Assembly (NCBI GenBank): GCA_030760725.1
Contig: JASWHV010000003.1
Span: 62,701,264 to 62,765,263 of the forward strand
Source: Neostapfia colusana
Taxonomy: Eukaryota > Streptophyta > Magnoliopsida > Poales > Poaceae
DNA length: 64,000 bases
Direction: 5' to 3'
The notes under the pieces are model-generated. The model saw nothing but the letters and a program-made list of their open reading frames with translations, ran no database searches and was not told where the DNA came from. Below are positions 11,128 through 21,071 of this stretch, in pieces. Positions within the stretch are counted from its first letter, which is position 1, and the number at the start of each line of letters is the position of its first letter. A program made the position numbers and the translations under genes.

Positions 11128-12072
11128 ATGATAGCGGATAAACAGTTCGAGAACGGGTGGGTGGAATCTCACTGTTCTCACCACAGCGGCTATCCGGAAG
11201 CATTGAGGCAGATGCTTCAATATTTCGGGTACAACCAGATGCCGCAGTACTTCACCAAGGAAGAAGGCGAGGAGGGGAACAAGATGTGGAAAATCCATGT
11301 CGAGGTTCCTGTAGGCCCTACGCCACCCGGGTGGGCGCCGTTCACCGTCATGGTGAAAGATAGACAACCCGAGGGAATGTGGCAAGTGGCAGCCCATGAC
11401 ACTATGTCACGTTTCTGCCAGCTACACGTGAGAGCGATGGAGGGCACTCCATACGCGCTCGTTCCGGTGGAGGGACGGGCGAATCACGTGTGGGAAGGGA
11501 GGTACAGGGAGGCAACCGATCCGGGTTGTCCAAGGTACAGCCCGGCGGAGGCGAACCTCAGCCTCCAAATGAGGGCGGGAAAGGCCGTGATGGACAACCA
11601 AGCTGTTCATACGGAGCATCTCGCCGCAAAGCTCCAGGAGAGCACAAGCCGTGGAGACCATTTCGAGAGTGCTCACAGCACATTCCGCAATGTGCTCCTT
11701 CCGACGAGCAAGCGACTGAACGAACAGCATCATCAGTTGCATCGTCTGAAGAAGGCGAAAAAGAAAAGCCGTGTTGACATCGCGGCACTGCAAGAACAGG
11801 TGCAGGCTCTGACCCAGCAGAATGAAGTGCTTACTCAAGAGCGGGACAACGCTATTGAGGAAGGGCAAGGCTGGGAAGAAGACTACAACCAGGCAATGGA
11901 CGAGGTGCACGTATTGCAGGATCTCGTACCCCCGGTATTGGGCATACCGGTGGTCTTGAGTCTTCCGGCAATGGGATAACCCGAGATGGGAGAGGAGGTT
12001 GTAGACCCAGAGCCACCAGCAGAGGTACCGGAGGAGGACGACCCACAGTAGGTCAAGTTCTACTCCGAGTAG
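11128..12072 (+). pseudogene. ORF0 of element B (coiled-coil accessory protein), nearly intact
   Basis: ATG 11128 follows TTTACAG directly. The frame is open for 283 codons to TAA 11977-11979. It then continues in the same frame through an acidic tail, a second stop at 12049-12051, and the ancestral end TAG 12070-12072. N-terminal part (about residues 20-115): helix, P-Q-Y, W-K-I-H-V-E-V strands, then Q-V-A-A-H-D-T-M-S-R-F-C-Q-L helix and E-G-T-P. Residues about 175-275: a lysine-rich patch followed by a long coiled coil. There is no signal peptide or membrane segment. It is homologous to 457-1418 and more distantly to 61178-61948. The known precedent is orf0 of RIRE3/RIRE8-type elements; the role is unknown. 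A double-stranded RNA-binding-like fold is my hypothesis. Confidence 0.85.
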
Positions 12073-12347
12073 GGGTTTACCGTTGCCAAGTAGGGCAACC
12101 AGGGTGGTGTAAACCAAACTTTTGTAACCAGTGACATGTCGCGTAGACAGTAGCGTATGTATAGGTAGTGACGACATGAGCACGACTTCTCGGAGACCTG
12201 AGGATAATGTATATTGTATAAAGTTTATGCTTTATCAATATATGTGAATGTTCTGCAAATTATTCATGCGTCATTTCAAATACCTACTGTTTCATATGGA
12301 ATTTTTGAGTATGACATGTGCTGATCACTGCTGTGTTAAATTTCAGA
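12073..12347 (+). other. Spacer between ORF0 and gag of element B, ending in an acceptor
   Basis: Non-coding; aligns with 1419-1671. It contains TATAG|GTAGTG (about 12160-12170) as a possible donor, and ends GTTAAATTTCAG one base before the gag ATG at 12348. This is compatible with an intron. Confidence 0.5.
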
Positions 12348-15300
12348 ATGACTCGTACTCGTGCCAACCCGGACGTTGGGGGTTCCAGTCAAGGGGGAGA
12401 AACCTCCCAACAGCCTCCCGAGGACTCCTCGGGACAGCAGCAGCAACCACAACAACAGCAACAGCAAACAACGCCACCGCCACCGCCACCGCCAACGGTT
12501 ACATTGGCCGACATCGTTGCGGCAATGGAGGGATCTCATCAGCAGCACACGGAGTTGCTGCAAACTCTTATTGCCAATACGTCTTGACCAGAGAGGCATC
12601 AAGATCGTGAGGAGCGCCAACAGAGCTCCTACTACGACTTTCTAGCGACTCATGCCCCGGTATTCTCAAGGGCGGATGAACCCCTCGATGAGGACAACTG
12701 GCTCCGCACGATAGAGATGAAGTTCGGGCTGCTCCAAGTAAGTGAGCAGCGCAAGACTCAGTTCACGGTCCAACAGCTCCAAGGATCCGCGAGCGCGTGG
12801 TGGGCAAACTACTGTGCTTCACAGCCCACCGACTGAGTTATGACCTGGGCGGAGTTCCGGACGGCCTTCAGGGCCTATCACATACCGCCGGGTCTTATGT
12901 AGAGGAAGATGCAGGAGTTTCTACACCTGCAGAAAGGGAGCCGGAACGCGCTGGAATACTCTAGGACGTTCAACGATCTCGTGCTCTACGCGTCGTATCA
13001 CGCTGATACTGACGAGAAGCGACAGGACCACTTCTACCAGGGGCTTAACCCACTCCTGAAGGACAAGTTGGCGATGTTCAATCGGGGCAGCCTCAACGAC
13101 ATAATTGATGCTGCGATTGTTCAGGAGGACTCAGGCAAGGAGTTAGCGGCAGTGGAGAGAAAGCGAAGCGCGCCGCAAAGCAGCGGAGAAGGAGGCGGTC
13201 CTTCTCAGAAATTTCGAATGGTTAATAGCCCACCATCAGGTTCACGCTGGCAGCCACCACAGCGGTCAATGCCATTCCGCAGTCGGCCGTATTCTTCACC
13301 GGCGTTCAGGCCGGCACTGCCAGCACCACCTCTGCAACAACAACAGCAGCAGCGGGCGATGCCGTGTGCGTATGCACCTCAGCAGCGCATGCCGAGCTTT
13401 CGTCCACCAAGCACCAGCCAGGCAGCAGCCACATGTTACAAGTGTTGTCGTCCAGGTCACTTCGCCAGCAGTTGTCCGGAGAGGCAAGGCGGCGGAGTTG
13501 CACCACAGCTTCCGGGGAGGAATCAGCCCCGGAACCCTACTAATGCGCGGCGGGCAAACCCGAGGCCCGGCACCGTCCACCAGCTTGCCATAGAGGACGT
13601 GCCGGAGGGTGAGCTAATCCTTGCGGGTATGTTCCAACACCACAAGCATCCCGCCGTAGTATTATTTGATTCAGGCGCCACGCATAGCTTTATTAGCCAA
13701 GCTTTCATTGCTAAATACAGCTTGCCAATACTACCCACCGATAGTCCATATTTGATTTGTTCACTGGGTGGGAAAATTTCAGCAAGCATGATGGTCCCAA
13801 AAGCGCCATTTTGCTTAGAGGGTAAAGTATACCCTACGTCTCTCATAATTTTAGAAGGACAGAAGGTCGATGTCATCTTAGGGATGTCGTGGTTAACCCG
13901 CCACGGCGCTGTTTTAGACACCGTCCTTCGAATCGTGCACTTGAACTCAGAAGTGCACGGATCTCACTCTTTATTTCTGGACAGTCCAGAAATAAAACTT
14001 CCAAGTGTCTATCAATCCACAGCTATCAGATTGAAAGATATTCCAGTGGTCCGAGAGTTCTCTGACGTGTTCCCGGATGATTTACCGGGGATGCTGCCCG
14101 ATAGAGAGGTGGAGTTCAAGATTGAACTTGCACCGGGAACCATGCCAATATCCCGAGGGCCGTACAAGATGGCGCCCAAGGAGTTGGCTGAACTGAAGAC
14201 CCAGCTAACGGACCTGCTGGAAAAGGGTTTTATTAGGCCGAGCTCCTCGCCATGGGGCTGTTCGGCATTATTTGTAAAGAAGAAGGATGAGACGTTGTGG
14301 CTTTGTGTGGACTATCGTCCACTAAACGCCATAACCATAAAAAACAAGTACCCGTTGCCACGGATTGACATGTTGTTTGATCAGTTGGTCAAAGCAAAGA
14401 TCTTTTCCAAGATGGACTTAAGATCTGGGTACCATCAGATTAAGATACAGGCTGAGGATATTCCGAAAACGGCTTTCTCGACAAGGTACGGACTTTATGA
14501 GTACCTGGTCATGTCCTTCGGCCTCACCAATGCTCCAGCTCACTTTATGCATCTAATGAACTCGGTATTCATGCCGGAGCTGGACAAGTTTGTCGTGGTC
14601 TTCATCGACGACATACTGGTATATTCCAAGTCGGAGGAAGATCACAAGAAGCATCTGCGTATAGTCTTGCAACGGCTACGGGATCACAAGCTATACGCGA
14701 AATTCAGCAAGTGCGAATTCTGGATATCGCAAGTGCCTTGTGTCGGGCATATCATCTCAGCGGAGGGTATCGCTGTAGACCCGAGTAAAATCACACAAGT
14801 GCTGAATTGGAAATCCCCGAGAACTGTTCACGAGGTACGGAGTTTCCTCGGACTCGCGGGATATTATCGGAGGTTCATCCCGAACTTCTCAAAGATTGCC
14901 AAGCCTATGACGGAGCTGCTAAAGAAGGCTACCAAATATGTTTGGAGTCCAGCATGTGAAGCAGCGTTCAAGGCATTAGTGAAGCACCTGACATCATCAC
15001 TGGTTTTGGCGCAGCCAGACACAACAAAACCGTTCAATGTGTACTGCGATGCATCCGGCATTGGACTCGGATGTGTGCTGATGCAAGACCGAAGAGTGGT
15101 CGCGTATGGGTCACGGCAGCTCAGAAACCATGAGCAGAATTATCCAACTCACGACTTGAAGCTTGCTGCCGTGGTACTTGCACTTAAAATGTGGAGGCAC
15201 TACCTACTCGGTAACCTCGTTCATCTATATACCGACCACAAGAGCCTCAAGTACATATTCACTCAGAAGGAGCTGAACATGAGGCAGCGAAGATGGTTAG

Positions 15301-16916
15301 AACTGATAAAGGATTACGAAATAGAGATCCATTATCACCCCGGCAAGGCAAACGTAGTGGAAGATGCGCTGAGTCGCAAGTCACACGTCAAAAATCTGAC
15401 CATCACACCGTTGGAAGAGAGCGAACCACCACTGCATGTGATTCCACATGGATCTCTCTACAACTTAGCTTTGATCCCCACCATCCGTGAAGAGATAGCG
15501 GCAGCTCAGAAACATGACAAGGGCATGTCGCATTTGCGGAGACGTATAGACAGTGGGGAGCTGAAATGTTTCCGAAAGGATAGAGACGGCGTCCTATGGT
15601 TCAAGGACCGGATCGTCGTACCCCGTAACCCGGAATTACGAAGAAAATCTTTGATGAGGCTCACTTGTCAAAATTTTCTATTCACCCCGGCAGCAACAAA
15701 ATGTATCAAGAACTCAGAAGCAAGTTTGACACGAATGTAGCGGGAGATCACAAAGTACGTGTCCGAGTGTGATACATGTCGAAGGGTGAAGGCAGATCAT
15801 ATGCGGAAACCGGGACTGCTACAACCACTGGGCGTTCCTGCCTGGAAGTGGGAGGATGTGAGCATGGACTTCATCATCGTTTTACCCACAACTTTTCAGA
15901 AACATGATTCTATGTGGGTGATCATCGACCGGCTCACCAAAGTTGCCCATTTCATCCCGGTCAACACCAACTACAACGCCAAGAAGTACGCTGAACTGTA
16001 CATCTCACGGATCCTATGCTTATACGGCGTACCCCGTACCATCATATGGGATCGGGGCACGTTATTTGTGTCCCGTTTTTGGGAGCAGCTACACGCTGCA
16101 TTGGGGACGAAGCTGATTCGTAGTTCAGCATACCACCCGCAGACGGATGGGCAAACCGAGCGGGTAAATCAGATTCTAGAAGACATGCTACGAGCTTGTG
16201 CTATCAATCACGGCAAGAATTGGGATGATCACTTACCGTTAGCTGAGTTCTCGTACAACAATGGTTACCAAGTCAGCATCAAGATGGCGCTCTACGAGGC
16301 ACTATACGGGAGGAGATGCCGCACACCACTGAATTGGTGTGAGTCTGGCGAAAGGGTTACCTTCGGGATTGACCTTGTCAGTAACGCGGAGGAAAAGGTG
16401 CGACTGATTCAAGCGAACCTAAAAGCCGCCCAATCCCTAAAAAAGCAATATGCGGACCGGAGAAGGCGGCCACTACAATTCGAAGTCGGGGACCACGTAT
16501 ACCTACGTGTGTCTCCAATGAAGGGCGTGAACAGATTCGGGGTGAGAGGAAAATTGGCACCCCGATTCATCGGTCCATTTCAGATTATAGAAAGATGTGG
16601 ATCAGTAGCGTACCGGCTGAAATTGCCAGAAGCACTCTCCGGTGTGCACGACATCTTTCATATTTCCCAGCTGAGGAAGTGTCTTAAGCTATCAACTACC
16701 ATTCAGCTGGAGGACATAGAAGAACTGAAACCGGATCTCACAAATCGGGAGGAACCGGTTCAGGTTATTGATGAGAAGTCCCGAACCACACGCAACCGTA
16801 CGTTGTGGTTCTACAAAGTTCTATAGAGTAATCACTCCATGGACGAAGCGACATGGGAGAGCGAAGGATTTCTTCGCGCTAACTACCCCGACTTTTTCAC
16901 GTCGCATATCCGGTAA
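12348..16916 (+). pseudogene. gag-pol polyprotein of element B (gag-PR-RT-RNaseH-IN-chromodomain-like)
   Basis: One frame from ATG 12348 to TAA 16914-16916, so gag and pol are fused without a frameshift signal, as in Tekay-type elements. Seen: a Q/P-rich start, gag domain (about 12640-13150), CCHC knuckle 13434-13475, protease FDSGATH (about 13663-13685), RT LRSGYHQIKI (about 14420-14450) and FIDDILVYS (14601-14627), RNase H YCDAS (about 15043) and YTDHKS (about 15231), integrase C-x2-C (about 15768-15780), core with D in MDFI, D in WDRG, E in TERVNQ, and the C-terminal FHISQLRKCLK and NRTLWFYK...WESEGF chromodomain-like tail. Lesions: stops at 12585, 12834, 12900, 15738 and 16824. A one-base deletion near 15643 and a five-base deletion near 15727 scramble the integrase HH zinc region between them. 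Confidence 0.95.
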
Positions 16917-16972
16917 TTTTCTACCGTCCTCTCTCTCATTTTCACCTTATAATCTCGGGACGAGATTCTTTT

Positions 16973-16985
16973 AAGGGGGGAGAAA
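16973..16985 (+). other. Polypurine tract of element B
   Basis: AAGGGGGGAGAAA lies directly before the 3' LTR TG at 16986. It is the plus-strand primer. A has AAGGGGGGAGGAA at the same place. Confidence 0.93.
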
Positions 16986-18900
16986 TGTAAAGGCCTCAGT
17001 TTTTGACACATTCAAAGTGTTCATCATCACACACACACACACCTCATTTGAAGAAAGTTGATGAACACAATTGAAGAGCAAGTAACCATTATCAACATGA
17101 TCATTAGAGAACAAACTCACACAATGCAAAAGTGGCATTTCCCACATGCATCATCTAGGGGCTGGACATATGAAAAACTCCTACACTTTGCTAGTAATGT
17201 CCATGCCAAGTTTCACCCAAATTCAAGACCTTTTTGAGGTACATTTGGGTATAGCTAGAAAGAGGGTGGTTTGGACTCAAATTCAAATTCAAACTGTTTT
17301 TATCCCATGAATTCAAAAGTGGGAGGCATATTCTTATTCAGCACATTTTTGTGAGCTCAGACACCAATTTTCACCCCATTTGGAGTTGATATGGACATGA
17401 GCTAAGTTTAGCAAATTCAAACTTTATTTGAATTACAAACTGAATATGTGCTGAAAATTTAGTCAAACCAAACCCAATTTGAATTCTAACCAATTCAAAT
17501 GGCTCAGGGGTAGATAAACCAAATCACCATGGGCATTGTGGGGATTACTGTTTACAACAGTAATATGGAGTTAAGTTCAGAGGTTAAAAGGGGAGTGGGA
17601 CCCACATGTCAGCCACTGAAGTGATTCAACCGACTGAAGACTTTCTCACTCGGGTCTTCAGGCTTCAGCTGCGATCGCCACCGAGGGGAGGCCGCCGCGC
17701 CACCAGCTGCTTGGCCACGCGCGGGCGCAGGTCGGTTCCGAGCTCTTCTTAAGGCGCTCCACACCTCGGCCGAAGCCCTCACCGTTTTCCCCCTCGCAAG
17801 AACACAGAACCGGGATTTCTCCCTCCGCCACTCGGGACCGATCGGAGAGCCACGATCACAGCTTCCCCGATCCCTCCAGAGCTACGACAAGGTACTAGGA
17901 ACCTTCCTTCTTCTTCCCCGTCGCTAGAAATCAGCTGAACTAAGGTGATCTCGGATGTACCGAGAGTTCCGTTCAGTGACCTAAACCCACCGCACTTCAG
18001 GCCCCCTGGACAGCCCAACCAGGAGGTTGTCACGCCCAAGATAAGGCGTCCCTGGACGCGTTGGTAACTGGTGCTGCTCACTCCCGAGCCACAGCCCGAG
18101 GGCTTGATCGCCGGCGCTGAATTTCCAGTTTTCCCCTTTCTCGGTACAGACCGACCTTCGGATGCGGTTCTGTCAAATTCATGCTCTAGGAAGGTGTAGA
18201 GGGTCTCAATCCGTTCCTACACAGACTAGACTTGGTAGCGCACAAGTTGCCTTCACAACCTTTGGCCTGAGAACCCCTGTACCCGGCGTATTTCAAAGTT
18301 TGCCGTCGGCGGAGCATGCGGGAAGCATCGGGCGCACGGTGAGAGACTACTTCGGACCTTTCCCAAGCTGCTTTGAGCCCATGCCGAGCTTCCTGAGGGA
18401 CCACTGGTGCTTTCTGGCCTTTTGCTCGGTCGGTTGGAGTGATAGGAAGGTCAGCCGACACGGCCGAAGTTTTTCCGAAGCCGCCTAATGGTGTGATTAA
18501 TAAAACTGTTCCAGAGAAAATAGAAAATGTTCAGAAACATTTTCAGAATTTTCTCTAAAATTGTTTAGCTCATATCTTTAGCTAGGAACCTTCAAATTAA
18601 GTGATACCAACTCCATTAGAACCCTCTAAAAATCTAGTTTTCAGAAAGTCATGGCTTGCTCCATGAGAATCCCTAGAACACCCTAAAGCCTCCAATTAAG
18701 GTCAAGTACATAATTAATTGTGGAGGGCTCAAATGAGCTTTGCTGCAACTAAAACTTGACCAAGTATCTGCTTAGGTTGTAAACAAGCCACAGTAAACAT
18801 TTCAGGGTCAGTGAGTCTATCTAGTGAGACTTATAAGGTTCACAAGTTTAATTCAAATCAAATGCATTTAAATTAACACATGTACTTGCATCTCATGTAG

Positions 18901-18981
18901 TCGCTAAAGTCGAGGAGGAACCTGAAGTCTTAGACTTCATTACTCCGGAAGAGCAGCTAGCCTACGATCAAGAGCAGCAAG
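18901..18981 (+). other. Candidate LTR mini-exon a (B 3' LTR), GC donor intact
   Basis: 81 nt after CTCATGTAG, open in the single frame that leads into the last exon at 20077. The donor is AAG|GCAAGC, close to the AG|GCAAGT consensus of plant GC-AG introns. A GT a few bases downstream would break the frame. Confidence 0.57.
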
Positions 18982-20076
18982 GCAAGCTCCGGTTTGCATT
19001 CACCTTTTTATAAAGTTTTATTGTTTTGAGCACTTACTTGAGTATCATTATTTCTTGCACTAGAGTCTTGTTTGAAAACCCAAATGCATAGCCAAGAAAG
19101 CCATGGGTTGGGATTAGGATTGAAAACCCCGTTAGCTACTGCAATGCTAAGATAGTGTAGGATTCGGTACAAGTTGAGTAGTTGGAACTACTCGCGAGCA
19201 TAGGCTAGAGGCACTCGACTCGGGTAGAGATAGCACATGATACACATGGCAAGAAAAATGAGACCGAGCAGAGAGTAAGGGCAGCAGAACTTTGGGGCCT
19301 GGGTGCTATAGCTCCGCTTGTGTCGATTGAGGACCGAGCCGTGTGCGGGCCTGTTGAACAAGCTAGAACAGTACCGAAGACCTACCGGCTATATGGGAAC
19401 CGGAAAACCAATGTAACTCGGGTAGCTGGGTATTGAGACATTGCCCGTCGTTCAGAGGGTAGGTTGAGAGGTTGAGGTGTAAATCGGCTGGCGGCACTGA
19501 GATGCACGTGCAGAGACCTCTTGCTCGGGACGATGGGACCGGTTCAATATTTGGCTAAAGGGTGAAAGGTGGTTGCATACGGCGTCCGTGATGGTTGCTG
19601 TAGGCAACATCGAGTACGGGCGTACGTGACGGGTTATTCGGGTAACCCTGCAGGTGTAAATCGATTATAATCGCCGTCCCTCGCGGTCAGTGAGTACCAC
19701 TTGTTCACTGTACCGTGACATAGAAAGAACAGGCTAGTTACATGTTAAAATGTTACTGATTGAAAGATGGACTTTGGTTGTTAATGATTTGTTGTAGTTT
19801 AGAGCTAACTAAAGTTCTTTTCAACTTTGGGCAAAGTACATGAGAGAAATGCGTTTCTTGTTTGATTGCGGCTCTCTCATGTGCCTTAGCGTAAGGTTCT
19901 CCACAACCTGCTGCTAGAACTTGAAAGTAAGGTTCCATTAACTAGGCGATTCCTTTGCAAATGATTTTTTTACCTCATGTATCTATCACCCCTCATGTAG
20001 AAGTTTCATGTTTAGGAGAGACGGGTCAGTCTTGCTGAGCCTTCGTGCTCACTGCTTGTGTTTGAAGCTTTTGCAG

Positions 20077-20147
20077 GGTTCTATAAGGAAGGGACTCCCG
20101 AGGAGGGGAACCCCGTCAAGTGGGAGTCGTGCACGCCGCCGTGTTAG
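20077..20147 (+). other. Candidate LTR last exon (B 3' LTR), 18-nt in-frame deletion
   Basis: Acceptor TTTTGCAG ends at 20076. Two bases plus 22 codons run to TAG 20145-20147. Compared with the 5' LTR copy, exactly six codons are missing and the frame and C terminus are unchanged. Confidence 0.55.
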
Positions 20148-20268
20148 TGTGTGTGTGTGCTAGCAAGGACACGTTCACGGGCTGAACATGAACTTGATGC
20201 GTAGTCTACGCCCGTGAGTGTAGACTGAACATATTTTGTTGTAAAAATGTTCATAAACCCGTTTATGT

Positions 20269-20274
20269 AATAAA
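20269..20274 (+). terminator. AATAAA polyadenylation signal in the B 3' LTR
   Basis: Equivalent of 9514-9519. It probably sets the 3' end of the genomic RNA, about 100 bases before the LTR end. Confidence 0.62.
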
Positions 20275-20376
20275 ACTTTGCTTCCGCTTTGTACCTTTGA
20301 TGTGTGTTATCCGGTGCTGTGCAACGCAGCACCCCTCAGCGTGATCCTGGCTCGACAAGACCGTGGGGTCGTGTCA

Positions 20377-20381
20377 CCTAC
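20377..20381. repeat. Target-site duplication CCTAC, right copy (element B)
   Basis: Immediately follows the 3' LTR and matches 5577-5581. Confidence 0.97.
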
Positions 20382-21002
20382 AAGGCGCTATACAGGAGAA
20401 AATGCCGCACACCATTGAATTGGTGTGAATCTGGCGAAAGGGTCGCCTTTGGGATTGATCTTGTCAATACTGCAGAAGAAAAGGTTCGGCTGATTCAAGC
20501 AAACTTAAAAGCCGCCCAATCCCGACAAAAACAGTATGCAGACCGGAGAAGACATCCCTTGCAATTTGAAGTCGGGGATCACGTGTATCTACGTCTGTCT
20601 CCAATGAAGGGCGTGAACAGATTCGGGGTGAGAGGAAAGTTGGCACCTCGATTCATCGGTCCATTCCAGATTCTGGAAAGATGTGGATCAGTTGCATACC
20701 GGTTGGAATTACCAGCGACACTCTCTGTTGTTCACGACGTCTTTCACATTTCTTAGCTGAGGAAGCGCCTCAAGCTTTCAACCACCGTTCAGCTGGGAGA
20801 TATCGAAGAACTGAAACCGGATCTCACTTATCGGGAGGAACCGGTTCAGAGTATTGATGAGAAGGCCCGAGCCACATGCAACCGTACGTTGTGGTTCTAT
20901 AGAGTTCTATGGAGTAATCACTCCGTAGATGAAGCAACATGGGAGAGCAAAGGCTTTCTTCGCGCTAACTACCCCAACTTTTTAACGTTGCACATCCGGT
21001 AA
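20382..21002 (+). pseudogene. gag-pol of element A, part 2 (integrase C-terminal and chromodomain-like end)
   Basis: Continues the frame broken at 5581 after excising B. Seen: RKCRTPLNWCESGER, the GDHVYLRLSP strand region, FIGPFQI, FHIS, then TAG 20754-20756 in place of the Q codon of B's FHISQLRK. It goes on in the same frame through NRTLWFYRVLWSNHS and WESKGF to TAA 21000-21002. The NRTLWFYK/WES region is where chromoviruses carry their chromodomain, which is thought to guide integration to heterochromatin. Confidence 0.92.
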
Positions 21003-21058
21003 TTCTCCACCGTCCTCTCTCTCATTTTTACCTTATAATCTCGGGAAGAGATTCTTTT

Positions 21059-21071
21059 AAGGGGGGAGGAA
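21059..21071 (+). other. Polypurine tract of element A
   Basis: AAGGGGGGAGGAA directly before the LTR TG at 21072. Confidence 0.92.

Larger units (their letters stand above)
5582..20376 (+). mobile_element. Element B: complete Ty3/gypsy chromovirus nested in element A
   Basis: 14,795 bp, bounded by TG...CA LTRs and the CCTAC duplication. Order: 5' LTR 5582-9621, initiator-Met PBS 9626, leader, ORF0 11128, gag-pol 12348-16916, polypurine tract 16973-16985, 3' LTR 16986-20376. The LTRs differ by a few substitutions per hundred bases by eye, plus two deletions in the 3' copy. The insertion is therefore fairly recent but not fresh. Several in-frame stops and an indel pair in the integrase zinc region make the copy non-autonomous. 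It sits inside the integrase region of a close relative, in the same orientation. Confidence 0.97.
16986..20376 (+). repeat. 3' LTR of element B (3,391 bp, internally deleted)
   Basis: Same ends as the 5' LTR (TGTAAAG...GTGTCA). It lacks the equivalent of 7078-7714: the junction GCCGCC|TAATG near 18485 shares two bases (CC) between the two breakpoints. It also lacks 18 bases within the last exon (near 20105), which keeps that reading frame. Exon a is 18901-18981 with donor AAG|GCAAGC, the intron hairpin is 19175-19194 (one stem base changed), the acceptor hairpin is 20036-20051, the last exon is 20077-20147 and AATAAA is at 20269. Confidence 0.96.

Noticed and set aside
13523..13921. Antisense ORF of 132 codons over the gag-pol of B
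   Set aside because: A shadow of the conserved sense frame; no acceptor, start context or motif of its own.
12348..16916. Assignment of A, B and C to the Tat/Retand lineage because of the extra ORF and long LTRs
   Set aside because: The extra ORF lies before gag, not after pol. The C-terminal NRTLWFYK...WES region is chromodomain-like and the PBS is initiator Met, all pointing to chromoviruses.
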